A DNA stretch of 64,000 nt from Arthrobacter sp. zg-Y820 (GTDB lineage Bacteria > Actinomycetota > Actinomycetes > Actinomycetales > Micrococcaceae), in contig NZ_CP126247.1 in NCBI RefSeq assembly GCF_030142155.1, forward strand, positions 3,100,001-3,164,000. Direction: 5' to 3'. Position 1 is the first letter of the stretch; every line of letters starts with the position of its first letter. Below, in pieces: positions 18,208 through 26,885 of the stretch. The position numbers and the translations under genes were made by a program. The notes under the pieces are model-generated. The model was given only the letters and a program-made list of their open reading frames with translations. It searched no databases and was not told the origin of the DNA.

Positions 18208-19134
18208 TCAGAAGAGCGCGGTCTGCAGGGCCGGCAAAAGGGTCCGGTAGGGGCCGGTCTGCAGGCGCCGGCCCTTGAGCCGGGCCAGATTCGCAACGAA
18301 TGGCGTGTCGGAGCCCTCCACCCGCACCAGCGCCGCGGCTCCCAGCATGGCCTCGATGGACAGACCGTGTTCACCGCTGCCCGGATCCAGCGGGTACGGG
18401 GCCGCCCCGGCCGCGCCGAGCACGGTTTGCGCCTGCTCCGGGCGCTGCCAGGCCTCGTCAGCGACGGCGAACCCTTCGATGCCGGAGCCGCGCAGCAGAT
18501 GACGCGCGGACGCCGCGTGGCGGGAATTGATTCCGTCCAGAAGGTCCGGCGCCAACGGCCGGGTCAGTGCCGCGGTCTTCGCGCCGGCACGGACCGCCTG
18601 GACCAGCCCCGCTTCGGCCGTGACCAAATCTTCGAGGATGCGGACCACGCGTCCGTCCCCGGCGCGGGCAACGTAACGCGCCGCCACCGCGCCCTGCTCG
18701 GTCAGGCGCAGGCGCTTGTGCCCGTCAGCGGCCGGGCCCACCTTGGTGGTGCCGTCGGCAAAGGTCGCCACATAGAGCCAGTGCGGCTGGGCCAGGTACA
18801 GCTTCAGCCCCGGGGACGCGATGCCTGACCGGTGGCTGTTGTGCACCAGCCGCCAGTCGTCACGGGCGAAGCAGGGCCCGCACTGATAGCCGCGGTCCGC
18901 CGGAGCGTGTCCCGGACAGGGTTCGTGGAGCCGGGTGTGCCTGTCCTGCACCTTCACGGAGCCGAGGCAGTATTTCAGGGCTCCGCCGTCCCCGGGCAGC
19001 ACCCGGTAGGCCAGGGCGGTGCCGGCGTCGAGCCGCCGGCGCTCCCGTGCTCCCTCGGGAGTGCTCAGCGCCAGGTACGGGCCGTCGTCGTCCCAGGAAA
19101 CTCCGGTGCACAGGTACCGGCCGGCAGCAGTCAT
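18208..19134 (-). CDS. DUF2797 family protein
   Basis: 308 residues. It shows the DUF2797 arrangement of cysteines: KYCLGSVKVQDRHTRLHEPC, then YQCGPCFARDD, likely binding zinc or an Fe-S cluster, followed by LKLYLAQPHWLYVATFADGT and a GIY-YIG-like KVGPAADGHKRLRLTEQGA segment near residue 130. The middle resembles the GIY-YIG nuclease fold, as has been noted for this family, but function is uncharacterised. The gene starts with ATG at 19134 and appears monocistronic. Confidence 0.82.
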   Translation of the reverse strand: MTAAGRYLCTGVSWDDDGPYLALSTPEGARERRRLDAGTALAYRVLPGDGGALKYCLGSVKVQDRHTRLHEPCPGHAPADRGYQCGPCFARDDWRLVHNSHRSGIASPGLKLYLAQPHWLYVATFADGTTKVGPAADGHKRLRLTEQGAVAARYVARAGDGRVVRILEDLVTAEAGLVQAVRAGAKTAALTRPLAPDLLDGINSRHAASARHLLRGSGIEGFAVADEAWQRPEQAQTVLGAAGAAPYPLDPGSGEHGLSIEAMLGAAALVRVEGSDTPFVANLARLKGRRLQTGPYRTLLPALQTALF

Positions 19135-19183
19135 CGAAGCGGATCTCCAGGTATTCAGCGGGCGGGCAGGACATTTGGCAGCA

Positions 19184-19221
19184 GGACAATGGGCGGGGAA
19201 TAGCTTCCCCGCCCATTGTCC
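19184..19221. terminator. Perfect stem-loop between DUF2797 and DJ-1 genes
   Basis: A 17-bp perfect inverted repeat (19184-19200 and 19205-19221) with a TAGC loop lies downstream of the DJ-1/PfpI stop. It has no clear U-run on either strand, so termination is likely but not certain. Confidence 0.55.
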
Positions 19222-19293
19222 CGCTGTCTCATCCCGCCGCGGCGGACCGGCCCCGGCCTGTCGCCGCGATCTCCGGCCGGAGATTGCAACGGG

Positions 19294-19860
19294 TCAGGCG
19301 TGCTGGCCTTCGTGCTCGCCTTCGGCGATTTCCTCGACCAGTTTGTCGTTGAAGGCGGGCAGGTCGCCGGGGTTGCGGCTGGTCACCAGGCCCTGGTCCA
19401 CCACCACTTCCTCGTCGCTCCAGTTGGCGCCGGCGTTCTTCAGGTCCGTCGCCAGGGACGGATAGGACGTCATGTCGCGCCCCCGGACCACGCCGGCCTC
19501 GATCAGCAGCCAGGGGGCATGGCAGATTGACGCCACCGGCTTGTGCGCCTCGAAGAACGCGCGGGCAAAATCCTGGGCGTCTTTGTCCACCCGCAGGTAA
19601 TCGGCATTGACCACTCCCCCGGGCAGCACCAGCGCGTCATAGTCCGCGGCGTCCGCGTCCGCGACGGTCAGGTCGACGGTGAAGGTCTCCCCCTTGTCGA
19701 TGCCGTCGAAACCCTGGATGGTGCCGCTGGACAGGGAGACCAGTGTGGGCTCTCCGCCGGCAGCCTTCACGGCTTCCCACGGGCTGGTGAGCTCCACCTG
19801 TTCCACCCCGTCGGTTAGGAGAAAAGCGACCTTCTTGCCGGAAATATCATGCTCAGCCAT
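19294..19860 (-). CDS. DJ-1/PfpI family protein
   Basis: 188 residues. The nucleophile elbow with the conserved Cys is in VASICHAPWLLIEAGVVRGR, and the preceding acidic residue and glycine turn are in DALVLPGGVVNADYLR. It matches the YhbO/PfpI branch (general stress protein 18 type), which deglycates or protects proteins rather than acting as a true protease. The C-terminal ITSRNPGDLPAF-like stretch (here LVTSRNPGDLPAFNDKLVEE) is characteristic. It has its own start at 19860 and a stem-loop follows its end. Confidence 0.93.
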   Translation of the reverse strand: MAEHDISGKKVAFLLTDGVEQVELTSPWEAVKAAGGEPTLVSLSSGTIQGFDGIDKGETFTVDLTVADADAADYDALVLPGGVVNADYLRVDKDAQDFARAFFEAHKPVASICHAPWLLIEAGVVRGRDMTSYPSLATDLKNAGANWSDEEVVVDQGLVTSRNPGDLPAFNDKLVEEIAEGEHEGQHA

Positions 19861-20002
19861 GTTGCCTCCGTTTATCCTCGATGCTTGGCCGGCGGTTGCC
19901 TGAAACGTTCAATGAACCGCCTCGCCGAACCTGGCGGTTCCGCTGCCCCTACCCTAGAAAACACCGCCGACAATAAGCAAGCTGACTATCTTCGCGGGCG
20001 GT

Positions 20003-21457
20003 TCAGCTAACGGGCCCTGTTTCCGACAGGCCCGCGGCCACTGCCGCAGCGGCGGTGAGCCAGGCCCGCTGCGTCGCCGAGCGAAGCGAACCGTACCGGA
20101 TTTGCCCCTTCCGCAGCGCAGCGTCGTAGGGAATGGTGACGGTGGCCCGGGCCAGCGGCTCAAAGCCCTGCGCCACCGAGCGGATCTGGGCATCAGTGCC
20201 GTTGCGGTTGGACTGGCTGACGATGACGACGGCGTTGGCCGCCAGCTGCGCAAACGCACCGCCGCGTTCCTGCAGGGCTTCGAGGAGCAGGGCGCCGGCC
20301 TCGGCATGTTCATCCACCGTGGTGGTGGCGATCACCAGCTGATCCGTGTGGTGGATCATCCGCAGCCAGCGCTCGGCGCTTTCATCGTTGCCGGAGTCCA
20401 TGATGTTCAGCCGGAAGTACTTCGAGGCAACCTCGTGCAGGGCATCAAAGTCCGCCATCGTGATCTTCTGCTCGGAGGCCAGGACGTCGGGCTTCGACCG
20501 CAGGACGTCAAACTTGTCCTCGGTTTGGTGGTGCACGAAGCGGGCCAGCAGCGCCGATTGGGCCGCCGGCGACAGCAGGTTGCCGGTGTTCGGCAGCAGG
20601 TCCATGACGGTTGCGTCGTGCGGACCCTGCTCGGTGCGCCAGCCCAGGGTTCCCCGGGTTTCATTGTTGTCCCAGGCGAGCACGGGGCCGCCGCCGTTGC
20701 GGGCAAACACGGCCGCAAGCATCACCGTGGTGGGCGTTTTGTTGGCACCGCCCTTGCCGTTGACCACGGAGATGGTCCGCGGGCCGGGCCAGTGCTGGCT
20801 GACCGCCCGGATGTCGCGGCGCTCCGCCAGCTCGGACTCAGAGGGTGATATCCGCACGCCGAGGCTGGCTATAACGCCGCGGAAGCCTCGGGTGGCGGGA
20901 ATCCGGGCGGTCTGCGTGTCCAGGAACGAGGCCCGGCGGCGGGCCGGTGCACGGTCGCGCACTTCGGCGCGGGTTGCCGGCGTTCCAGCGGGGGCGGGTT
21001 CGGGAGCGGGACGGGCGGCGGGCAGCTCGGGCGTGGGCGGGGCGGCGGGTTCGGCCAGACCAGCAGACTGAACGGGATGGTCCTGCGGTTCCGGGGCTTC
21101 CCGGATGGGCGTTGCGGCGGCAGCGGAACCGGCAGCGACCGACTGGAAAACCGGTTCCGGGGGCAGCGGCGGAGGCATCGACGGTCGATCCAGCTCGAGC
21201 CCGCCCTCCAAGCGGTACGCGGCAAGGTCACCGTCGGCAAGGCCGCCGTCGGAGGGAAGGGCTCCCGTAAAGTTGCCGCCGTCGTCGGCCCTCTCGTCCG
21301 CCCCGCTGAAAATCCGGTCGGCGAATGTGGAGGTTTCAGCCGCCGACCCGCCGTGCCCCGCATTCTGGTGTTCGGTGTGCGCACGCAGCCTTCGCCGAGT
21401 GGGCCAGTTCTCCGGGTAATCGGAATCGGAATCGGCGTCGGATGTGTACTCAGTCAT
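20003..21457 (-). CDS. ParA/MinD-superfamily ATPase with long disordered N-terminus
   Basis: 484 residues. The first 190 or so are acidic then Pro/Ala-rich and probably disordered (PPLPPEPVFQ, APPTPELPAARPAPEPA). The C-terminal part is a deviant-Walker P-loop ATPase: SVVNGKGGANKTPTTVMLAA with the signature Lys and the K-T pair, followed by WDNNETRGTLGWRTE in the switch region. This architecture recalls EspI of mycobacterial type VII secretion and some MinD/ParA positioning proteins; no secretion genes or parB lie nearby. ATG 21457 is preferred; the 27-codon extension upstream lacks support. Confidence 0.8.
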   Translation of the reverse strand: MTEYTSDADSDSDYPENWPTRRRLRAHTEHQNAGHGGSAAETSTFADRIFSGADERADDGGNFTGALPSDGGLADGDLAAYRLEGGLELDRPSMPPPLPPEPVFQSVAAGSAAAATPIREAPEPQDHPVQSAGLAEPAAPPTPELPAARPAPEPAPAGTPATRAEVRDRAPARRRASFLDTQTARIPATRGFRGVIASLGVRISPSESELAERRDIRAVSQHWPGPRTISVVNGKGGANKTPTTVMLAAVFARNGGGPVLAWDNNETRGTLGWRTEQGPHDATVMDLLPNTGNLLSPAAQSALLARFVHHQTEDKFDVLRSKPDVLASEQKITMADFDALHEVASKYFRLNIMDSGNDESAERWLRMIHHTDQLVIATTTVDEHAEAGALLLEALQERGGAFAQLAANAVVIVSQSNRNGTDAQIRSVAQGFEPLARATVTIPYDAALRKGQIRYGSLRSATQRAWLTAAAAVAAGLSETGPVS

Positions 21458-21641
21458 GGGTCTGCGTCTTTCGTTCCGGAGGGGGCTTGATCTGGACGAT
21501 AAGTTTTCGCATGGTACTTCGCCGCTTGGTTCCGGCACCCGCGTAGTGATCGTTCACCGATCTTCGGCCCCCGCCGGATTCGCCTTCCGCGCTGCGGCGC
21601 CGGACAGCACACGGGCGAACCCGCTGCGCATCCGGGCACAG

Positions 21642-21674
21642 AAAAACCCCCGGAATCACAAGGATTCCGGGGGT
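21642..21674 (-). terminator. Terminator after tRNA-Met
   Basis: On the minus strand a perfect 12-bp stem (21663-21674 with 21646-21657) is followed by a run of five T, directly after the tRNA 3' end. Confidence 0.9.
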
Positions 21675-21681
21675 CCGGCTG

Positions 21682-21755
21682 TAGCGGTGGGGAGGCTCGA
21701 TCTCCCGACCTCACGATTATGAGTCGTGCGCTCTAACCAACTGAGCTACACCGCC
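21682..21755 (-). tRNA. tRNA-Met (CAT)
   Basis: It folds into a full cloverleaf: 7-bp acceptor GGCGGTG, D-arm GCTC/GAGC, anticodon stem CACGA/TCGTG around loop CTCATAA, and T-arm GGGAG/CTCCC. The CAT anticodon with this body fits elongator methionine; a tRNA-Ile2 reading AUA is the less likely alternative. CCA is not encoded. Confidence 0.93.
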
Positions 21756-21834
21756 AAAAAATGAGTGAAGCCCGCGTCCCTAAATTGGCCTCTGCAAAAC
21801 AAACAGCCTTAGCAACACGGGCCCTCCCATTGAG

Positions 21835-21906
21835 AGCCCCGACCGGGAATCGATCCCGGGACCTCCATCTTACCAAGATGGCGCTCTACCACTGAGCTAT
21901 CGGGGC
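21835..21906 (-). tRNA. tRNA-Thr (GGT)
   Basis: The cloverleaf has acceptor GCCCCGA/TCGGGGC, D-arm GCTC/GAGC, anticodon stem CCATC/GATGG with loop TTGGTAA (anticodon GGT) and T-arm CCGGG/CCCGG. It lies 79 bp upstream of tRNA-Met on the same strand and is probably co-transcribed with it. CCA is not encoded. Confidence 0.94.
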
Positions 21907-22368
21907 AACGAGTAAATACTTTACCAGCACTTTTGGAGAACGTGAAATCGGGCAAAAACCGCGCCAGCAAAGTGATCCAGGCCACTTCGGAGGAGGCGGG
22001 GAATCTGCCCCCGCAAGGCCGTCCGGCCACTCGCTTTCCGGGCCGCCCGCCACCCCTCCAGCGCACCCGCTGCACCTGCTGCCACTTTGGTAATTCTCTG
22101 CCACTTTGGTGATTCCCTGCCACTTTGGTAAATCCCTGCCGGTCCGCAGTGGCAGGGATTTAACAAACCGGTCGATTTACGCCAAACCGGAGGGCTTCCA
22201 CTCGCACCGGTGCCTCCGCTCGGGCCGCCGCCCGGCATCGGTTGCCGCCCACTTCCAGGCCTCCGCCAGCCCTTCAGGGGGCCTTTCCCAGAGCCACCCC
22301 AGCCGCCCGTGGCGGGTAAAAACCCCGCGGAATCCTCAGTATGCTTAGGGAACTAGAAAGTAGGTACA
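21907..22368. other. Intergenic region with repeats, no gene seen
   Basis: About 460 bp between tRNA-Thr and the kinase gene. It holds the promoter region of the tRNA pair at its left end and a cluster of 19-bp repeats with an adjoining inverted repeat (22080-22161). No frame with coding character or a recognisable RNA was found. Confidence 0.6.
22080..22136. repeat. Three tandem 19-bp repeats with adjoining hairpin
   Basis: Units 22080-22098, 22099-22117 and 22118-22136 share TGCCACTTTGGTRATTCYC with one to three differences. The last unit runs into a perfect inverted repeat: AAATCCCTGCC at 22130-22140 pairs with GGCAGGGATTT about 10 bases later. Purpose unknown. Confidence 0.85.
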
Positions 22369-23742
22369 GTGACTGATTCCCCAAAGCACCCCGCGGGTGC
22401 GCTGCTGGGTGCGCGCTACCGGCTGGTCGAGAAGATCGGCGCCGGAGCGATGGGAACCGTGTACCGGGCCCGGGACGAATTCCTTGACCGCGAGGTCGCG
22501 GTCAAGCTGGCCCGCTCCGTTGCCGCCACTCCGGACGAGCAGCGTGAGACCGACGCCGAGGCCAAGATCCTGGCCCGCCTGAACCACCACAGCCTGGTCA
22601 CTCTGCTGGATGCAGGCACCCACCTCAGCGACACCGGCGTCCAGCAGGTGTACCTGGTCATGGAACTGGTGGCGGGACCCGCCCTGCGCGAGCGGCTCCA
22701 GGGCGGCCCGTTGGCCGCACGCCAGGTGGCCCAGTTGGGCTACGACCTGGCAGTGGGTCTTGATTACATGCACGACGCCGACGTCGTGCACCGCGATGTG
22801 AAGCCTGCCAACATCATGCTGTTCGACTACCGCGGGGACGACACCCGGCTGCGGGCCAAGCTGACGGATTTCGGCGTGGCACTGGTCGCCCGCGGTCCGC
22901 AGCCGCAGAGCGGCACGTTCACCGGATCAGCGGCGTACATGAGCCCGGAGCAGGCCCGCGGCGAAGCTGTGGGCACGGCGTCCGACATCTATTCGCTCGG
23001 CCTGGTCCTGCTGCAGTGCCTCACCGGCGTGCCCGCCTACCCCGGGCCGGCCCTGGAGAGTGCCGTGGCGCGCCTCCTGAGGCCCCCTGCCATCCCCGAC
23101 ACCCTCGAAGAGGGGTTCCGGGTGCTGCTGCGTGAAATGACGGCACTGGAGCCGCAGGAGCGGCCTTCCGCCCATGATGCTTCGCTGGCACTGTTTGAAC
23201 TGGCCGTGGCTCCGCGCGCCCGGCACCGGCAGAGCCCGCCGCTGATCCCCGAAAAAGAAGCGGAACGGCTGGAAGCGGTCCGCCGCTACAACCTGCTGGA
23301 TACCCCGCCGGACGGCGCCTTCGACCGGATCACGGCTCTGGCCTCGCGGCTGTTCTCCGTGCCGGTGGCCATCGTGAGCGTGGTGGACACCGACCGGATC
23401 TGGTTCAAGTCCCACCACGGCACCGACGCCCAGCAGATCGGCAGGGATCCGGGACTCTGCGCCTCCGCCATTCTGCAGGATGATGCCTGGGTGGTCTCCG
23501 ACGCCCGGGCGGATCCACGGACACTGGCCAATCCCCTGGTCGCCGGCGAGTTCGGCCTCCAGTTCTACGCCGGGGTCCCGCTCTCCACCCGCGACGGTTA
23601 CAACCTGGGAACGCTGTGCATCCTGGACCGTACGCCGCGGGACTTCACCGACGACGACGTCCTGACCCTCGAGGACCTGGCCGCCATCGTGATGAATGAC
23701 CTGGAGCTGCGGCTCGAAAGCCAGCGCGCCCTCGTCGGCTGA
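22369..23742 (+). CDS. Soluble Ser/Thr protein kinase with C-terminal GAF domain
   Basis: 457 residues from a GTG start. The kinase domain (about 15-280) is complete: IGAGAMGTVYRARD glycine loop, VAVKLAR lysine, VVHRDVKPANIM catalytic loop, LTDFGVAL metal site and AYMSPEQARGEAVGTASDIYSLG. Residues about 295-455 form a GAF domain of the type found in sensor kinases and cyclases (YNLLDTPPDGAFDRITALAS, then VSVVDTDRIWFKSHHG and GTLCILDRTPRDF). There is no transmembrane helix or PASTA repeat, so it is a cytosolic sensor kinase. Its ligand and targets are unknown; it has no partner gene beside it and ends at a bidirectional terminator. Confidence 0.92.
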   Translation: MTDSPKHPAGALLGARYRLVEKIGAGAMGTVYRARDEFLDREVAVKLARSVAATPDEQRETDAEAKILARLNHHSLVTLLDAGTHLSDTGVQQVYLVMELVAGPALRERLQGGPLAARQVAQLGYDLAVGLDYMHDADVVHRDVKPANIMLFDYRGDDTRLRAKLTDFGVALVARGPQPQSGTFTGSAAYMSPEQARGEAVGTASDIYSLGLVLLQCLTGVPAYPGPALESAVARLLRPPAIPDTLEEGFRVLLREMTALEPQERPSAHDASLALFELAVAPRARHRQSPPLIPEKEAERLEAVRRYNLLDTPPDGAFDRITALASRLFSVPVAIVSVVDTDRIWFKSHHGTDAQQIGRDPGLCASAILQDDAWVVSDARADPRTLANPLVAGEFGLQFYAGVPLSTRDGYNLGTLCILDRTPRDFTDDDVLTLEDLAAIVMNDLELRLESQRALVG

Positions 23743-23764
23743 CCGCCCGCGCCAGCGCAACAAG

Positions 23765-23811
23765 CCCGCACCGAGACAAAGGGCCGCCACCCGCACCGAG
23801 ACAAAGGGCCG
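23765..23811. repeat. Direct repeat, two 22-bp copies 25 bp apart
   Basis: The sequence at 23765-23786 recurs exactly at 23790-23811, just downstream of the kinase stop. A third, shorter echo (GGGCCGGCACC) follows. It looks like a recent tandem duplication in the 3' untranslated region. Confidence 0.85.
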
Positions 23812-23823
23812 GCACCAGCACAA

Positions 23824-23869
23824 AAGGAAGGGCGCCTCCGGAAAAATCCGGAGGCGCCCTTCCTTTTGC
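23824..23869. terminator. Bidirectional terminator between kinase and helicase
   Basis: A perfect 20-bp inverted repeat (23824-23843 and 23850-23869) with A4 on one side and T4 on the other serves both convergent genes. Confidence 0.95.
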
Positions 23870-23927
23870 CTTACGTCAGAGCGGCTGCGCCTGCAGTGTG
23901 CAGGCGCTCCGCTGCCGAGCGTGCTGC

Positions 23928-25841
23928 TTAGTCGCGGAAACGCGGCTGGCGGGTACCGGCAGGCTTGAAGCCGCCGCGGTCGCCTTCGCGCTTCTTGAAG
24001 CCGCCACGGTCGCTGCCGCGGTCGCTGGCACTGCGGTCACCGAAGGAACGCTCGCCGTCGCGCTTCTTGAAATCCTTCTTGAAGCCGCCGCGGTCGCCGC
24101 GGTCGTTGAAGCCGCCGCTTTCGCGTTCGCGGGACGGCTTGCGGCCGTTGTCCAGCTCGAGGTGGATCAGCTCGCCGCCGATCCGGGTGCGGGACAGGGC
24201 GCGCAGCTGATCCTGGCTGAGGTCAGCCGGGAGTTCAACGAGCGTGTGGTCGGCGCGGATGTCGATGCCGCCGATCTGTGCGGAGGAGAGTCCGCCTTCG
24301 TTGGCAATGGCGCCAACGATGGAGCCGGGCATAACGCGCTGGCGGCGGCCGACGGCGATGCGGTACGTTGCATTGCCTTCGGTCAGCGGGCGTGTCGGGC
24401 CGCGGGAGCCGGTCGCGTCGCCGCGGCCTTCGGAACGCTCGCGCTGGCGGGCCGGAGCCTGCGGAATTTCTTCCATCAGCAGCGGGCGGCCGCCCTGGGC
24501 CATGACGGCCAGTGCAGCGGCAACTTCCTCGGGAGTGACGTCGTGGTCGGCCAGGTAGGTCGTGACCAGATCGCGGAAGACCGAGACATCCTCGGATGCC
24601 AGGGTTTCGGTGATCTGCTCGGAGAACTTCGCGAGGCGCTTGTTGTTCACGATGTCGATGCTCGGAAGCTGCATGTGCTCAACCGGCTGGCGGGTAGCCT
24701 TCTCGATGGCCCGCAGCAGGTACTTCTCACGCGGGGTCATGAAGAGGATCGCGTCGCCGGTGCGTCCTGCACGGCCGGTGCGGCCGATGCGGTGGACGTA
24801 GGACTCCGTGTCATGCGGGATGTCGTAGTTGATGACGTGGCTGATGCGCTCAACGTCAAGACCGCGGGCGGCGACGTCGGTGGCAACCAGGATGTCGATC
24901 TTGCCGCTGCGCAGGGCCTCGACGGTGCGCTCGCGCTGCTGCTGCGGGATGTCACCGTTGATTGCTGCGGCCAGGTAGCCGCGGGCCTTGAGCTTGTCAG
25001 CCAGGTCCTCGGTTGCCATCTTGGTGCGGACGAAGGCGATGACGCCGTCGTAGTCTTCGCTTTCCAGGATGCGGGTCATCGCGTCCAGCTTGTGCGGGCC
25101 CATGACCTGCACGTAGCGCTGGCGGGTGTTCGCACCGGTGGTCGTCTTGGACTTGACCGTGACCTCGGCCGGGTTGTTCAGGTACTTCTTGGCGATCTTG
25201 CGGATCGCGCCGGGCATCGTGGCGGAGAACAGTGCCACCTGCTTGTCGGCGGGTGTGGTCGAGAGGATCTGCTCAACATCTTCGGCGAAGCCCATGCGGA
25301 GCATTTCGTCGGCCTCGTCCAGTACCAGGTACTGAAGGTTGGACAGGTCCAGGGAACCCTTGGAGATGTGGTCGATGACGCGACCCGGGGTACCGACAAC
25401 AACCTGGGCGCCGCGGCGCAGGCCGGCCAACTGGGGGCCGTAGGCGGATCCGCCGTAAACCGGCAGGACGGTGAAGTTGTCGATGTGCTTGGCGTAGGAA
25501 GCGAAGGCTTCAGCGGACTGAAGGGCCAGTTCGCGGGTCGGGGCCAGCACGAGGATCTGGGTGTCCTTGGTGGCGGGCAGGCCGGCCATCAGGGACAGGG
25601 CGGGAACCGCGAATGCGGCGGTCTTGCCGGTTCCGGTCTGCGCCAGGCCGACGACGTCGCGGCCTTCAAGCAGGAGGGGGATGGTGGCTGCCTGGATGGG
25701 AGAAGGCTTTTCGTAGCCTACGTCTACCAGTGCCTGCAGAACGCGCGGGTCCAGACCGAAGTCGGTGAAGAGAACCTGGTTCTCTTCGGCTTCGGGAGCG
25801 GCGGTTGCTGCGGTTTCGGTGTTTTCTACAGAGTCAAGCAA
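23928..25841 (-). CDS. deaD: DEAD-box ATP-dependent RNA helicase
   Basis: 637 residues. It unwinds RNA, typically for ribosome assembly and growth in the cold. All helicase motifs are present: Q motif with F-x-DFGLDP and PSPIQ, AQTGTGKT (I), APTRELALQ (Ia), TPGR (Ib), VLDEADEML (II), SATMP (III), VIAFVRTK (IV), VATDVAARGLDV (V) and HRIGRTGRAGR (VI). A DbpA-like RNA-binding domain covers about 470-560, followed by a basic tail of repeated GDRGGFKK-type units. The start must be TTG at 25841 because TGA closes the frame just upstream; GAGGA lies about 9 bases before it. The leader is long, as in cold-shock genes. Confidence 0.96.
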   Translation of the reverse strand: MLDSVENTETAATAAPEAEENQVLFTDFGLDPRVLQALVDVGYEKPSPIQAATIPLLLEGRDVVGLAQTGTGKTAAFAVPALSLMAGLPATKDTQILVLAPTRELALQSAEAFASYAKHIDNFTVLPVYGGSAYGPQLAGLRRGAQVVVGTPGRVIDHISKGSLDLSNLQYLVLDEADEMLRMGFAEDVEQILSTTPADKQVALFSATMPGAIRKIAKKYLNNPAEVTVKSKTTTGANTRQRYVQVMGPHKLDAMTRILESEDYDGVIAFVRTKMATEDLADKLKARGYLAAAINGDIPQQQRERTVEALRSGKIDILVATDVAARGLDVERISHVINYDIPHDTESYVHRIGRTGRAGRTGDAILFMTPREKYLLRAIEKATRQPVEHMQLPSIDIVNNKRLAKFSEQITETLASEDVSVFRDLVTTYLADHDVTPEEVAAALAVMAQGGRPLLMEEIPQAPARQRERSEGRGDATGSRGPTRPLTEGNATYRIAVGRRQRVMPGSIVGAIANEGGLSSAQIGGIDIRADHTLVELPADLSQDQLRALSRTRIGGELIHLELDNGRKPSRERESGGFNDRGDRGGFKKDFKKRDGERSFGDRSASDRGSDRGGFKKREGDRGGFKPAGTRQPRFRD

Positions 25842-26196
25842 AAGAAATAATCCTCATTCATTGGGACCGCGCGGCCAGAGACGGCCGCAGGACGTAAGTC
25901 CGGCGCTATTGCAATCCCATGGCAGGACTTTCCGTCACAGCTGTAGGCCAATTTCACTGGATTGTGACGTGGGCCGGTGTGACGATTTCTTTGCCGGCGC
26001 TCCCAAAAGATGAATCTGCCCGCATTCGAAAACGCGAGCCCCAACACAACGTAACTTGCGGTCAGAAACCGCAGGACAATAAGGGAATACCGGAGTGGGG
26101 GATGTTTCAAGTGTACGGCATGCGGGGACCCGCCCGTCCATACTGGACGGTGAGCTTGGGCACAGGGGTGGTGAATTGGCGGTTTGAGGGCCGGAT
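25842..26196. other. Long leader/promoter region of the helicase gene
   Basis: This 355-bp stretch, noticeably lower in GC than its surroundings, lies upstream of the helicase start and downstream of the MOSC gene stop. It contains a 7-bp hairpin, CCGTCCA-TAC-TGGACGG at 26134-26150, which could terminate MOSC transcription, and a small GCGGTCAGAAACCGC hairpin. The rest is probably a long untranslated leader. No gene was recognised. Confidence 0.5.
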
Positions 26197-26859
26197 TTAC
26201 GCATTTGCGGCGGCCTGGCGGCGGTGCAGTTTCCGCAGTATTTTCTGCAGTTCCGGCGAGAGCCTGAGCTCCCCGTTGGCCTCTGCCCGGGCCAGCAGCC
26301 GGGCCTGTTCGCCCGACACCCCGCGAAAAACATCCCCTGAGGTCACCCCGTGGTTGGGGCGGTGGATGACGGACACGGTGTCCCCGGCACTGATGGTGCC
26401 GTTCCGAACGACGCGCAGGTAGGTGCCCACCCTGCCGGCCTCGGCAAACCGGGCCACCCAGCGGGGCTGCTGCATCCGGACGGCGAAGTTCCGGCAGGGC
26501 GTCCGCGGGCACGTTACCTCCAGCAGGGTTGTTGCCCCGATTTGCCAGCGCTCTCCGATCACGGCTTCGGATACCGGGATGCCCGCGATGCGCAGGTTTT
26601 CCCCGAACAGCCCGGGCATGATCTCCGTGCCCAGCTCTGCCGCCCAATAGTCGGCGTCGTCCTGCGAATAGGCGTAGACGGCCTTGGACTCCCCGCCGTG
26701 ATGTTTGCGGCTGGCCTGCAGATCCCCGCTCAAACCGAGGCCGTACACCTTAACCGGTCCGGCGGCCGGGCGCTTGTCGATGGCAGTGACGCCCGTGGAA
26801 TCGGAGGTGGGCAGAAGTTCGTGGACGCGGCAGACCGCCAGCAGGGTTCCGGAGCTCAT
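26197..26859 (-). CDS. MOSC-domain protein
   Basis: 220 residues. MOSC proteins bind the molybdenum cofactor or sulfur and act in sulfur transfer or N-hydroxylated base reduction (YiiM type). Seen: KVYGLGLSGDLQASRKHHGG near the N-terminus, the segment MPGLFGENLRIAG, and the conserved Cys in EVTCPRTPCRNFAVRM. The C-terminal helical part (GEQARLLARAEANGEL) resembles the YiiM 3-alpha domain. ATG 26859 has AGGA 8 bases upstream; an ATG three codons earlier has poorer spacing. The upstream NfeD-like gene ends 27 bp before this start. Confidence 0.9.
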   Translation of the reverse strand: MSSGTLLAVCRVHELLPTSDSTGVTAIDKRPAAGPVKVYGLGLSGDLQASRKHHGGESKAVYAYSQDDADYWAAELGTEIMPGLFGENLRIAGIPVSEAVIGERWQIGATTLLEVTCPRTPCRNFAVRMQQPRWVARFAEAGRVGTYLRVVRNGTISAGDTVSVIHRPNHGVTSGDVFRGVSGEQARLLARAEANGELRLSPELQKILRKLHRRQAAANA

Positions 26860-26885
26860 GCGGATCATCCTACGATCCGGGCCGG

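Noticed and set aside
21682..21755. tRNA-Ile2 (CAT with modified C)
   Set aside because: The body matches elongator methionine tRNA better; cannot be fully excluded without a specificity model.
22080..22161. CRISPR array
   Set aside because: Repeats are directly adjacent with no spacers, and no cas gene is present.
23898..25850. 650-codon open frame antisense to the helicase
   Set aside because: It is the mirror of a well-supported DEAD-box gene; composition is that of high-GC antisense and no motif is seen.
25935..26333. 132-codon minus-strand frame in the helicase leader
   Set aside because: Cys/Pro-rich with no family likeness, overlaps the MOSC end, poor coding character.
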